A stretch of DNA of 64,000 bases, from contig JAFALK010000006.1 of assembly GCA_019234295.1 (NCBI GenBank), forward strand, positions 1-64,000, written 5' to 3'. Position 1 is the first letter of the stretch. Every line of letters starts with the position of its first letter. Shown here one piece after another: positions 52,830 to 62,004 of the stretch. Made by a program: the position numbers and the translations under genes. The notes below the pieces were generated by a model. That model saw only the letters and a program-made list of their open reading frames with translations. It made no database searches and was not told where the DNA came from. The stretch comes from Roseateles sp. GTDB lineage: Bacteria > Pseudomonadota > Gammaproteobacteria > Burkholderiales > Burkholderiaceae_C.

Positions 52830-54749
52830 ATGTCCCTGATGCGTCAAGTGTGGCTGCTCGTGCTGGGGGTGGTGCTGACCTCGCTGGTCGGCAGCGTGGC
52901 CGTCTCGGCAAGCTCGGTGCGCCACCTGATCGGAACCCAGCTGGAGGTCAAGAACGCGGACAATGCCGTGGCCCTGGCCCTGGCGCTGTCGCAGCAGCAT
53001 GGCGACCCGGCGCTGATGGAACTGCTGATCTCGGCCCAGTTCGATCTTGGGCACTACGAGCGCGTGACCTGGCGTACGGCCGACGGCAAGGTGGCCGTCG
53101 AAAAGAGCGCCCCTCAGCAGGTGACCGCCCGCGCACCGGCCTGGTTCATGCACCTGCTTCCGTTCAAGGTCGCGCCAGGCCTGGCCCAGGTCTCTAGCGG
53201 CTGGAGCGCGCTGGGTTCGGTCGAGGTCGTCAGCCACTCGGCCTATGCCTATGACGAACTGTGGAACAGCCTGCTCAACACCCTGGCCCTGCTGAGCGGA
53301 GTGGGCTTGCTGGCCGTGGCCGTCGCTTACGTCACGCTCACGCGCATCCGCCGCCCGCTGGACAACGCCGTGGCCCAGGCCCAGTCCGTCGTGGAAGGCA
53401 GTTATCGGCTGGTCGAGGAATCGCGCGTGCCAGAGCTGCAGCGCCTCACCTCCGCCATGAACGCCATGGTGCTGCGCGTGAAGGCCATGTTCGAGGCCCA
53501 GGCCGAGCAGTTGCAAGTGCTGCGCGTGCAGGCGCATTGCGACGTGCTCACTGGCATGAGTTCGCGCAAGCATTTTCTGGCCGAGTTCGAGTCGGCGCTC
53601 ACGCGCGACGAGGGCCCCGCCCGCGGCGGCCTCGTGATGGTCCGGCTGCGCGACCTCTCGGGATTGAACCAGCGCATGGGCAGACCCGCTGTGGATGAAG
53701 TGCTCGGTGCCATCGCCAAGGCCATCAAGGCCTATCCCGAGAGCGTCAACGGCTGCTTGGCCGGTCGCTTGAACGGCGCCGACTTCGCGCTTTGGCTGCC
53801 TGCGCCCGACGTGGCCGCCGAGACCGCCGCCGCCCTCGCCGAGGCCCTGCGCGCTAGCCTGCCCGCGTTCGGCAACGGCATTCGCGTGGCCCTGGGCTCG
53901 GTGGAGTTGCCGCGCGAGAGCTCGATGGGCCAATGGCTGGGCCTGGTGGACTCCGCGCTTGCGAAGGCGGAGAACCAGTCGGGCTTCATCGTCGAGGCCG
54001 TGTCCGAAGGCGTGGACAACGCACCCGTGCAGGGTGAGCGTGCCTGGCGCGCACAGGTCATCGAAGCCCTCAAGGCGCGGCGTGCCCGCCTGGTCGAATT
54101 TCCGGTGCTCGATCGCCAGGGGCAACTCGTGCATCTCGAATGCCCGCTGCAACTCAAGCTGGATCCCGGCGGCGAGTTCGAGCCCGCAGCTCGCTGGCTC
54201 CCTCTTGCCGCGCGCAGCCGCCTGACGGCCGAGGCCGATGCGCTGGCCGTGCAGCTCGCCCTGGATGCGATCCAGCGAGACGGACAGGCGCGCGCCATCA
54301 ATATCGGCCAGGCCTCGCTGCAGGATGGCGGCTTCATCGCGCGGCTGCGCGAGCTGGTCTTCGCTCAGCCCACGGCCGCCCGTAAGCTCAGCCTGGAGAT
54401 GCCGGAGAGTGTGGCCATCCAGCATTTCGACCTGCTCTTCGAGATGGGCCGCCAGCTGAGGCCGCTGGGTGTGAAGCTCGGCCTCGAGCATGCCGGCGCA
54501 GGTCTAGCCCAGGTCGAGCGGCTCTTCCAGGCCGGGCTCGACTACATCAAGCTCGACGCTGCCGTGGTGACGGGCCTGGTCGGCGACACCGCGCGCATCG
54601 CCTTCGTGCGGGGCCTGCTGGTCATGCTGCGCAGCCTCTCGCTCAAAGTCTATGGCGAAGGGCTCAACGAGGCAGAGGACGTGCAGGCCCTGTGGGATTG
54701 CGAGCTCGACGGCGTGACGGGCCCTTGGGCCACCCGGGCGGGGAGCTGA
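52830..54749 (+). CDS. lapD: LapD-like c-di-GMP receptor
   Basis: The 639-residue inner-membrane protein has a LapD_MoxY periplasmic domain between two helices (about 6-28 and 150-172), a HAMP region, then degenerate GGDEF and EAL domains. The GGDEF motif reads NGADF (315-319), and the EAL motif reads ECP (437-439), so neither should be catalytic. This matches LapD, whose EAL domain only binds c-di-GMP and then sequesters LapG in the periplasm. It lies directly after lapG, completing the known inside-out pair. No adhesin gene is nearby. Confidence 0.92.
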   Translation: MSLMRQVWLLVLGVVLTSLVGSVAVSASSVRHLIGTQLEVKNADNAVALALALSQQHGDPALMELLISAQFDLGHYERVTWRTADGKVAVEKSAPQQVTARAPAWFMHLLPFKVAPGLAQVSSGWSALGSVEVVSHSAYAYDELWNSLLNTLALLSGVGLLAVAVAYVTLTRIRRPLDNAVAQAQSVVEGSYRLVEESRVPELQRLTSAMNAMVLRVKAMFEAQAEQLQVLRVQAHCDVLTGMSSRKHFLAEFESALTRDEGPARGGLVMVRLRDLSGLNQRMGRPAVDEVLGAIAKAIKAYPESVNGCLAGRLNGADFALWLPAPDVAAETAAALAEALRASLPAFGNGIRVALGSVELPRESSMGQWLGLVDSALAKAENQSGFIVEAVSEGVDNAPVQGERAWRAQVIEALKARRARLVEFPVLDRQGQLVHLECPLQLKLDPGGEFEPAARWLPLAARSRLTAEADALAVQLALDAIQRDGQARAINIGQASLQDGGFIARLRELVFAQPTAARKLSLEMPESVAIQHFDLLFEMGRQLRPLGVKLGLEHAGAGLAQVERLFQAGLDYIKLDAAVVTGLVGDTARIAFVRGLLVMLRSLSLKVYGEGLNEAEDVQALWDCELDGVTGPWATRAGS

Positions 54750-54780
54750 AGCCCAGGCGTTCGAAGGCGCGCTCTTGCGC

Positions 54781-55329
54781 TCAGCGGATGTCCGCGCTGT
54801 GCAGCGCGAAGGGCCGGTTCAGGTGCCGATCCTCGAAGAAGCGCGTGAGGGTTTCGCGCACCGTTCGGAACGCGAGCTGATCCCACGGGATCTCGGCCTC
54901 GCTGAAGAGACGGGCTTCGAGGGTCTCGGGGCCCGGATCGAAGCGCGTGGACAGCAGCCGCGCGCGGTAAAACAGGTGGACTTGGCCCACCGTCGTTACG
55001 TTCAGCAAGGTGTAGAGGTTCTGCAGCTCGATCTGGGCGCCTGCCTCTTCCTGCGTCTCGCGCGCCGCGCCTTCCGCCGCGCTCTCGCCGAGCTCGAGGA
55101 ACCCGGCGGGCAGCGTCCACAAGCCGTAGCGCGGCTCGATCGCCCGCTTGCACAGCAGCACCTGATCGTTCCAGATCGGCAGCGTGCCGACGACGTTGAT
55201 CGGGTTCTCGTAATGGATCTCGCCGCAGGCCGTGCAGGTGGCGCGCTCGCGGTTGTCGTCAGCTGGCACGCGGTACTCGCAGGGGGCACCGCAGGTGGGG
55301 CAATACTGGAAGCGGCGGGGCTTGAACAT
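54781..55329 (-). CDS. NUDIX hydrolase with zinc ribbon
   Basis: The 182-residue protein has an N-terminal zinc ribbon (CPTCGAPC and CTACGEI) and a NUDIX box starting GFLELGESAAEGAARE and ending TQEEAG, where metal and pyrophosphate substrate bind. The arrangement resembles NADH pyrophosphatase NudC without its N-terminal domain, or generic NUDIX housecleaning enzymes. The substrate is probably a nucleoside diphosphate linked to X. It is divergent from maiA, with the starts 53 bases apart. Confidence 0.9.
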   Translation of the reverse strand: MFKPRRFQYCPTCGAPCEYRVPADDNRERATCTACGEIHYENPINVVGTLPIWNDQVLLCKRAIEPRYGLWTLPAGFLELGESAAEGAARETQEEAGAQIELQNLYTLLNVTTVGQVHLFYRARLLSTRFDPGPETLEARLFSEAEIPWDQLAFRTVRETLTRFFEDRHLNRPFALHSADIR

Positions 55330-55382
55330 TCGTCCAGTGTAGGGCGGCGTCGCGCGCCAGGGCCGCATGGCATCATGCCGTG

Positions 55383-56015
55383 ATGGAGCTCTACAACTAC
55401 TTCCGGTCCTCGGCTTCTTGGCGCGTGCGCATCGCGCTGGCGCTCAAGGGCCTGGGCTACGATTACCGCGGAGTGCACCTGCTGCGCAACGAGCAGATGG
55501 CGGCAGAGTTCGGCGCGCTGACGCCGGCCCAGCTCGTGCCTCTGCTGCGCGACGGCGATGCGCTGATCAGCCAGTCCATGGCCATCATCGAGTACCTCGA
55601 CGAGACACACCCCGAGCCACCTTTGCTGCCGAGCGAGCCCGTGGCTCGCGCCCAGGTGAGGGCACTGGCCCAGGATATCGCCTGCGAGATCCACCCGCTC
55701 AACAACCTGCGCGTGCTGCGCTATCTGGTGAAGGTGCTCGGGCTGGACGAGGAGCGCAAGAGTCAGTGGATTCGCCATTGGGTGGAGGGCGGGCTGGCCG
55801 TGGTCGAGCAGCGTCTGCAGAAGTCTGCCGGCCGCTTCTGTTTCGGCGACGAGCCCGGCATGGCCGATTGCCTGCTGGTCCCGCAGGTCTTCAACGCGCA
55901 CCGCACCGATTGCAATCTCGATGGCTTCCCAACGATCCTGCGTATCAACGAGCATTGTCTGAGCCTCCCGGCCTTTGCGGATACGCATCCCTCGAAGTGC
56001 CCCGATGCTGAATGA
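55383..56015 (+). CDS. maiA: Maleylacetoacetate isomerase (zeta-class glutathione transferase)
   Basis: The 210-residue protein has the zeta-class GST start ELYNYFRSSASWRVRIALALKGL, with the catalytic SSxSxRVRIAL pattern, then YDYRGVHLL and the QSMAIIEYLDETHPEPPLLP segment. It isomerises maleylacetoacetate to fumarylacetoacetate in tyrosine and phenylalanine breakdown, using glutathione. Neighbouring genes do not belong to that pathway. The ATG at 55383 was preferred to GTG at 55380 in the same frame. The 3' end overlaps pgeF by 11 bases. Confidence 0.92.
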   Translation: MELYNYFRSSASWRVRIALALKGLGYDYRGVHLLRNEQMAAEFGALTPAQLVPLLRDGDALISQSMAIIEYLDETHPEPPLLPSEPVARAQVRALAQDIACEIHPLNNLRVLRYLVKVLGLDEERKSQWIRHWVEGGLAVVEQRLQKSAGRFCFGDEPGMADCLLVPQVFNAHRTDCNLDGFPTILRINEHCLSLPAFADTHPSKCPDAE

Positions 56016-56784
56016 GGAGTGGCTGAGGCCCGACTGGGCGGTGTCGCAGGTGCGCGCCTTCATGACCACACGTGCCGGCGGCCTCAGCCAGGGCGTGCAC
56101 GCGAGCATGAACATCGGCCGCTCGGTCGGCGACGACCTTTCGACCGTGATGGAAAACCGCGCGCGGGTCGGCCAGGCGCTCGGCGCGCAGCCCGTCTTCA
56201 TGCCCCAGGTCCACGGGACCGAGGTGCTGCGCCTGGAGCCCGCCTACGCCGTGCCCTTCGCCGACATGCCCAAGGCCGATGCTGCCGTGAGCACCACGCC
56301 GGGGCTGGCCGTGGCGATCCAGGTGGCCGACTGCCTGCCCGTGCTGTTCGCAGCGCCGGGCGGTGTCGCCGGTGCCCACGCGGGCTGGCGCGGCCTCGCG
56401 GCCGGCGTGCTGGAGAACACCGTGTCCGCCCTGTGCGAGGCCGCGCATTGCCGCCCCGGCCAGCTGCATGCATGGATGGGGGCGTGCATCGGCCCCGAAG
56501 CCTTCGAGGTGGGCGCCGATGTGCTTGAGGCTTTCGGCGTGGTGCCGCAGCCACGCAACGTCGAGCATTTCCTCTATCGACCCAACGCCGCTGGCCAAGC
56601 GCGCTGGCGCGCCGATCTGCCCGGCCTGGCGCGTGCGCGCCTAGAGCGGCTGGATCTGGCCGGGATCAGCGGTGGTTGCTGGTGCACCTTCAGCGACCAG
56701 CGCTTCTTTTCCTACCGGCGCGAGCGCATCGATGGACCCCACAGCCCCCGTGGCCGCATGGTCGCCGCCATCGCTTTGCGCTGA
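56005..56784 (+). CDS. pgeF: Peptidoglycan editing factor / laccase-domain purine nucleoside phosphorylase (YfiH)
   Basis: The 259-residue protein matches the YfiH/PgeF family: FMTTRAGGLSQGVHASMNIGRSVGDD, LGAQPVFMPQVHGTEVLR, ADCLPVLFAAPGGVAGAHAGWRGLAAGVLENTV, and GACIGPEAFEVG. His and Cys residues at these sites form the active centre. Members have been shown to remove misplaced L-Ser from peptidoglycan precursors or to act on purine nucleosides. It overlaps maiA by 11 bases and its 3' end overlaps a minus-strand gene. Confidence 0.94.
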   Translation: MLNEEWLRPDWAVSQVRAFMTTRAGGLSQGVHASMNIGRSVGDDLSTVMENRARVGQALGAQPVFMPQVHGTEVLRLEPAYAVPFADMPKADAAVSTTPGLAVAIQVADCLPVLFAAPGGVAGAHAGWRGLAAGVLENTVSALCEAAHCRPGQLHAWMGACIGPEAFEVGADVLEAFGVVPQPRNVEHFLYRPNAAGQARWRADLPGLARARLERLDLAGISGGCWCTFSDQRFFSYRRERIDGPHSPRGRMVAAIALR

Positions 56785-56979
56785 GCGCTGCTCCGACAGC
56801 TGCCGAGCCCGGCGTCGATGCGGCGCCAGCGCGATGTAGAGCACGATGCCCAGCGGCAGCAGGCCGTAGAACAGGAAGGTGAACAGCGCGCCGAGCAGGC
56901 CGCCCTGCGGGCTGGTGGCCTCGGCGGCCGTGGCGAGTACGACCACGAACATCCAGGCTGCGGCAATCATGTAGAGCAT
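56641..56979 (-). CDS. Small membrane protein, antisense overlap with pgeF
   Basis: The 112-residue protein has two hydrophobic helices (about 1-18 and 28-48: LGALFTFLFYGLLPLGIVLYIAL), then a charged and Ala-rich tail. Similar proteins with a start like MLYMIAAAW and a segment EATSPQGG occur in other Burkholderiales, as I recall, which is why I accept it. Its last about 144 bases lie on the strand opposite the end of pgeF, a large overlap for two real genes. Function unknown. ATG at 56970 is an alternative start. Confidence 0.62.
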   Translation of the reverse strand: MLYMIAAAWMFVVVLATAAEATSPQGGLLGALFTFLFYGLLPLGIVLYIALAPHRRRARQLSEQRSAQSDGGDHAATGAVGSIDALAPVGKEALVAEGAPATTADPGQIQPL

Positions 56980-57014
56980 CCTCAAGGATAGCTCGGGCTT
57001 GGCAAGGCACTTGC

Positions 57015-57024
57015 GTTGCAGTGC
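57015..57024. promoter_or_regulatory. TGC-rich motif shared with the phaP operator
   Basis: GTTGCAGTGC here is identical to 7379-7388 over the phaP start site. It sits 32 bases before ATG 57056 and 68 before ATG 57092 of phaC, in the expected promoter region. A common PhaR-type regulator is the simplest explanation, but it is inferred from the match alone. Confidence 0.45.
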
Positions 57025-57037
57025 GTCATGGAGCCCG

Positions 57038-57053
57038 TAACTCCTTCGAGTTA
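57038..57053. repeat. Short perfect inverted repeat before phaC
   Basis: TAACTC and GAGTTA form 6-bp arms around CTTC. It could be an operator half-site pair or a weak hairpin in the phaC leader. No more can be said from sequence. Confidence 0.4.
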
Positions 57054-57091
57054 GCATGGTTGCACAGGCAGGACCAGCAAACTGGAGACAT

Positions 57092-58825
57092 ATGCAGAGC
57101 GCAGCGGCGAATGCGGCGGGCTTTTCCGCCGAGGACATGGGCAGGGCGATTCGGGAGGCGATGGGGGCCGGGCTGGGTGGCCTTGGTGGGCTCGACGGGC
57201 TTGGAGATGCGGTCCAGTCCGTGTTCGGCACGATGCCGCCCTCGCTCGACCCGGCCGTGATGGCCCAGCTGCAGACCGAATACCTCGAGGAGGCCGCGGC
57301 TCTGTGGAACGGCACGCTGCAGGGCGAGGCCACTCCGCTCAAGGATCGCCGCTTCGCCGGCACGGACTGGGCTGCCAATCCGCTCTCCAACTTCTCGGCC
57401 CGGCTCTATCTGCTCAATGCCCGCACGCTGGGCCGCATGGCCGATGCCGTGGAGGGTGACGACAAGACCCGGGCACGCGTGCGCTTCGCCGTCCAGCAAT
57501 GGGTGGATGCATCGGCGCCGAGCAACTTCTTGGCGCTCAATGCCGACGCGCTCAAGCTCGCCGTGGACAGCGGCGGCGAAAGCATCACGCGCGGCGTGCA
57601 GCAGCTGCTGGCCGACATGCAGCGCGGCCATGTCTCGCAGACCGATGAGAGCGCCTTCGAGGTGGGCGTGAACGTCGCCACCAGCGAGGGCAGCGTGGTC
57701 TTCGAGAACGAGTTCTTCCAGCTGCTCGAATACAAGCCGCTCACGTCCCAGGTGCACGAGAAGCCCTTCTTGCTGATCCCGCCCTGTATCAACAAGTACT
57801 ACATCCTCGACCTCCAGCCCGAGAACTCGCTGATCCGCTACGCCGTCGAGCAGGGGCATAGAACCTTCGTTGTTTCCTGGCGCAATCCCGACGCTGAGTG
57901 CGCCGCCTGGGACTGGGACGACTACATCGAGCAGGCCGGCATCAAGGCCATCCACGTGGTGCAGGAGATCTGTGGTGCCAAGACGATCAACGCGCTGGGC
58001 TTTTGCGTCGGAGGCACCATCCTCTCCACGGCCCTGGCCGTGCTGGCCGCGCGTGGCGAGCAGCCGGCCGCCAGCGTCACCTTGCTGACGACGCTGCTCG
58101 ACTTCTCAGACACTGGCATCCTCGACATCTTCGTGGATGAGCCCTCGGTCCAACTGCGTGAAGCTACCATCGGAACGAAGTGCCCCACGGGCCCCGGCCT
58201 GCTGCGCGGCCAGGAGCTGGCCACCACCTTCAGCTTCCTGCGGCCCAATGACCTCGTGTGGAACTACGTCGTCGCCAATTACCTCAAGGGCGAGGCGCCG
58301 CCGGCCTTCGACCTGCTCTACTGGAACGGCGACGCCACCAACCTGCCCGGCCCCATGTACGCCTGGTACCTGCGCCACGCCTACCTGCAGAACGAGTTGC
58401 GCAAGCCGGGTGTGCTCACCGTCTGCGGAGAGAAGCTCGACCTCGGCGCGATCAAGGCACCGGTCTACATCTACGGCTCGCGTGAGGACCACATCGTGCC
58501 GTGGGAGGCTGCGTATCGCAGCACTCAGATCATGAAGGGCAAGAAGCGCTTCGTGCTCGGCGCCTCGGGCCATATCGCCGGCGTGATCAACCCGCCGGCC
58601 AAGAACAAACGCAGCCACTGGATCGGCAAGACCGACGCCCTGCCGGCCCGCCCGCAGGACTGGCTGGATGCTGCCACGGAGCTTCCCGGCAGCTGGTGGA
58701 CAGACTGGAGCCGCTGGCTCGCGGGCCATGCCGGCCCGATGAAGGCCGCGCCGCGCAAGCCCGGCGGCAGGGGCTACGCGGCCATCGAACCCGCTCCCGG
58801 CCGCTACGTCAAGGCCAAGGCCTGA
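57092..58825 (+). CDS. phaC: Class I poly(3-hydroxyalkanoate) synthase
   Basis: The 577-residue enzyme polymerises 3-hydroxybutyryl-CoA to PHB. It has the synthase box GFCVGG with Cys305 as nucleophile, SREDHIVPW containing the Asp, and GASGHIAGVINPP containing the His. The N-terminal domain (about 1-200) is typical of class I synthases (LSNFSARLYLLNARTL, VGVNVATSEGSVVFENEFFQLLEY). GGAGA stands just before ATG 57092; ATG 57056 in the same frame would give 589 residues, the length of Cupriavidus PhaC, and cannot be excluded. It is followed by phaA 33 bases on. Confidence 0.96.
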   Translation: MQSAAANAAGFSAEDMGRAIREAMGAGLGGLGGLDGLGDAVQSVFGTMPPSLDPAVMAQLQTEYLEEAAALWNGTLQGEATPLKDRRFAGTDWAANPLSNFSARLYLLNARTLGRMADAVEGDDKTRARVRFAVQQWVDASAPSNFLALNADALKLAVDSGGESITRGVQQLLADMQRGHVSQTDESAFEVGVNVATSEGSVVFENEFFQLLEYKPLTSQVHEKPFLLIPPCINKYYILDLQPENSLIRYAVEQGHRTFVVSWRNPDAECAAWDWDDYIEQAGIKAIHVVQEICGAKTINALGFCVGGTILSTALAVLAARGEQPAASVTLLTTLLDFSDTGILDIFVDEPSVQLREATIGTKCPTGPGLLRGQELATTFSFLRPNDLVWNYVVANYLKGEAPPAFDLLYWNGDATNLPGPMYAWYLRHAYLQNELRKPGVLTVCGEKLDLGAIKAPVYIYGSREDHIVPWEAAYRSTQIMKGKKRFVLGASGHIAGVINPPAKNKRSHWIGKTDALPARPQDWLDAATELPGSWWTDWSRWLAGHAGPMKAAPRKPGGRGYAAIEPAPGRYVKAKA

Positions 58826-58858
58826 CCCTCACTCGACCCAATCAAGAGGAGACCCACC

Positions 58859-60040
<1,182 letters not shown>

Positions 60041-60114
60041 GCGTTCAAGAAGTTTTTGGAGAAGGCGCCGATTTGCGGCGACCAAAGAGCCCAAGCGGCA
60101 AAGGAGACTGAAGC

Positions 60115-60852
60115 ATGAGCAAGAAGGTTGCATACGTGACGGGTGGCATGGGCGGCATCGGGACCGCCATGTGCCAGCGACTCCACAGGGAGGGGTTCAC
60201 CGTCATCGCCGGTTGCGGCCCGAGTCGCGACTTCAACAAGTGGCTGGCCGAGCAAGAGGCCCAGGGCTACAAGTTCCATGCCTCGGTCGGCAACGTGGCC
60301 GATTGGGAATCGACTGTGCAGGCCTTTGAGAAGGTCAAGGCAGAGTTCGGCACGATCAGCGTGCTGGTCAACAACGCCGGCATCACGCGCGACGGCCAGT
60401 TCCGCAAGATGAGCCTGGCCGACTGGCAGGCCGTGATGAGCACCAACCTCGACAGCATGTTCAACGTCACCAAGCAGGTGATCGACGGCATGCTCGACCA
60501 GGGCTGGGGCCGCGTCATCAACATCTCTTCCGTCAACGGCGAGAAGGGCCAGTTCGGCCAGACCAACTACTCGGCTGCCAAGGCCGGCATGCACGGCTTC
60601 ACCATGGCCCTGGCTCAAGAAGTGGCGAGCAAAGGCGTGACGGTCAACACCGTGAGTCCGGGCTATATCGGCACCGACATGGTCAAGGCCATTCGCCCCG
60701 ACGTGCTCGAGAAAATCATCGGCACCATCCCGATCAAGCGCTTGGGCACCCCCGAGGAAATCGCCTCCATCGTCGCCTGGCTGGCGGGGAACGACTCCGG
60801 TTTCACCACCGGCGCGGACTTCTCATGCAACGGCGGCTTGCACATGGGGTGA
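60115..60852 (+). CDS. phaB: Acetoacetyl-CoA reductase
   Basis: The 245-residue short-chain dehydrogenase reduces acetoacetyl-CoA to (R)-3-hydroxybutyryl-CoA with NADPH. It has the cofactor motif VTGGMGGIG, the NNAGITRD segment, catalytic Ser in INISSVNGEKGQFGQ and the YSAAK Tyr/Lys pair. AAAGGAG lies before the ATG. Order and sequence match PhaB of Cupriavidus. It follows phaA by 74 bases and ends the operon. Confidence 0.97.
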   Translation: MSKKVAYVTGGMGGIGTAMCQRLHREGFTVIAGCGPSRDFNKWLAEQEAQGYKFHASVGNVADWESTVQAFEKVKAEFGTISVLVNNAGITRDGQFRKMSLADWQAVMSTNLDSMFNVTKQVIDGMLDQGWGRVINISSVNGEKGQFGQTNYSAAKAGMHGFTMALAQEVASKGVTVNTVSPGYIGTDMVKAIRPDVLEKIIGTIPIKRLGTPEEIASIVAWLAGNDSGFTTGADFSCNGGLHMG

Positions 60853-60863
60853 GCGTGGACGGG

Positions 60864-60884
60864 GGGCAGCCCTGAGGGCTGCCC
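60864..60884. terminator. Strong hairpin after phaB
   Basis: GGGCAGCCC and GGGCTGCCC form a perfect 9-bp stem with a three-base loop 11 bases after the phaB stop codon. No T run follows on either strand, so it may stabilise the message or act with Rho instead of being a classic terminator. Confidence 0.5.
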
Positions 60885-60948
60885 GACGCCCCGCAAACGC
60901 CAGGCCGCGTCACGAGCGGCTTGGCTGGGGAGAGGACGGCAATCCTGG

Positions 60949-61410
60949 ATGAATGCCATGAGTAACTGGAAACACGACGGCGTGCGCGTCATCCCAGGTG
61001 ATCGCCTCGATGCCAACACGGCACAGACGCCTGGCATGGACCGCAAGGCCGCGATCAACTTCGCCCGGGTCGGTGCGCAAAAACTCTGGGCCGGCACGGT
61101 CCACATCCATCCCAACGCGAAGACCGGCGCCCATCACCATGGGCCCCTGGAAAGCGTGATCTACATCGTTAAGGGCAGAGCGCGCATGCGCTGGGGCGAG
61201 CACCTGGAGTTCACTGCCGAGGCCGGCCCTGGCGACTTCATCTACGTGCCGCCCTTCGTACCGCACCAGGAGATCAATGCCAGCGCCACCGAGGCGCTTG
61301 AGTGCGTGCTCTGCCGCAGCGACGGCGAGGCCGTCGCGATCAATCTCGACATTGAGCCGGCGGAGCCGCCGGAGGATGTGCGATGGGTGGATCCCACTCA
61401 TCCGGGATGA
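60949..61410 (+). CDS. Cupin domain protein
   Basis: The 153-residue protein has a single cupin barrel. The metal-binding pattern HPNAKTGAHHHGPLESVIYIVKGRARMRWG holds the first His and Glu cluster. GDFIYVPPFVPHQEINASATEALECVL holds the second His. It could be a small dioxygenase, isomerase or sensor of a small ligand; nothing points to one. It lies behind phaB, with its 3' end overlapping the next start codon (ATGA). Confidence 0.9.
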   Translation: MNAMSNWKHDGVRVIPGDRLDANTAQTPGMDRKAAINFARVGAQKLWAGTVHIHPNAKTGAHHHGPLESVIYIVKGRARMRWGEHLEFTAEAGPGDFIYVPPFVPHQEINASATEALECVLCRSDGEAVAINLDIEPAEPPEDVRWVDPTHPG

Positions 61411-61961
61411 AGGTAGGTCATGCTTTGATGGCCCTTGGCCTTGGCCTTGGCCTGTGTGCGGTGATGGCATGGGCTGACCCGAACTCCTGCAGGGAGCGTT
61501 ACGAGCAATTGCGGCCGCTCGCGCTGCGAATGCCATGGATGGAATTCGACCAGTCGGACAAGGGCTGGCGCTCGTTGCAGGACTGTGGCGTTGAAGCTGC
61601 GCTCTTGATTGATCAGTACGCAGCGCGCGTTGAGGACGTGACGCGCCGGCTGCGCTGGCACCAAGCGCAGTTGCTGGCGATGGCCGGGCACGCCGATGCG
61701 GCGATCCGCTCGGCACTTGCTTCGCGTAACCCGCCGGAGATCGAGGGCAATTCCGCATTCCGCTGGAACCCTTATGCGGACGCAACGATCGCCTTTCTCC
61801 GCAAGGACCGGAAGGAGATTGAAGTACAACGCGATTTGCTGCGCCTGGCCGTCGTAGAGCATCCAGAGAATCGCAACAACCTTGCTGTTCTGGATCGATT
61901 GGCGGACTGTTTCGACAAGTCGTACAAGCAGGCTTACGTTTGCGAGACGAATTCGCCCTGA
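61407..61961 (+). CDS. Secreted protein of unknown function
   Basis: The 184-residue protein has a signal peptide (about 1-23: MKVGHALMALGLGLGLCAVMAWAD). The mature part is mostly helical, with Cys residues near both ends (NSCRERY, LQDCGVE, DCFDKSYKQAYVCE) that may form disulfides. I recognise no family. It overlaps the cupin gene's stop codon, so the two are probably co-translated. The signal peptide contains a tandem hexamer run at 61433-61452. The 3' end faces regA on the other strand. Confidence 0.72.
   Translation: MKVGHALMALGLGLGLCAVMAWADPNSCRERYEQLRPLALRMPWMEFDQSDKGWRSLQDCGVEAALLIDQYAARVEDVTRRLRWHQAQLLAMAGHADAAIRSALASRNPPEIEGNSAFRWNPYADATIAFLRKDRKEIEVQRDLLRLAVVEHPENRNNLAVLDRLADCFDKSYKQAYVCETNSP
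61433..61452 (+). repeat. Hexanucleotide tandem repeat in a second signal peptide
   Basis: Three full copies of CCTTGG followed by CC encode alternating Leu and Gly in the hydrophobic core of the signal peptide. Change in copy number would stay in frame. It resembles the CTTGCC run at 26935-26970 in an unrelated gene. Confidence 0.85.
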
Positions 61962-62004
61962 CCCGAATCAGGGCAGGGATGCGCAACTACTCGCAGCGCA
62001 CCAG

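Noticed and set aside
60045-60114. Short GC-rich inverted repeat between phaA and phaB as a terminator
   Set aside because: It lies within the pha operon, lacks a T run, and phaB has a normal ribosome binding site right after it.
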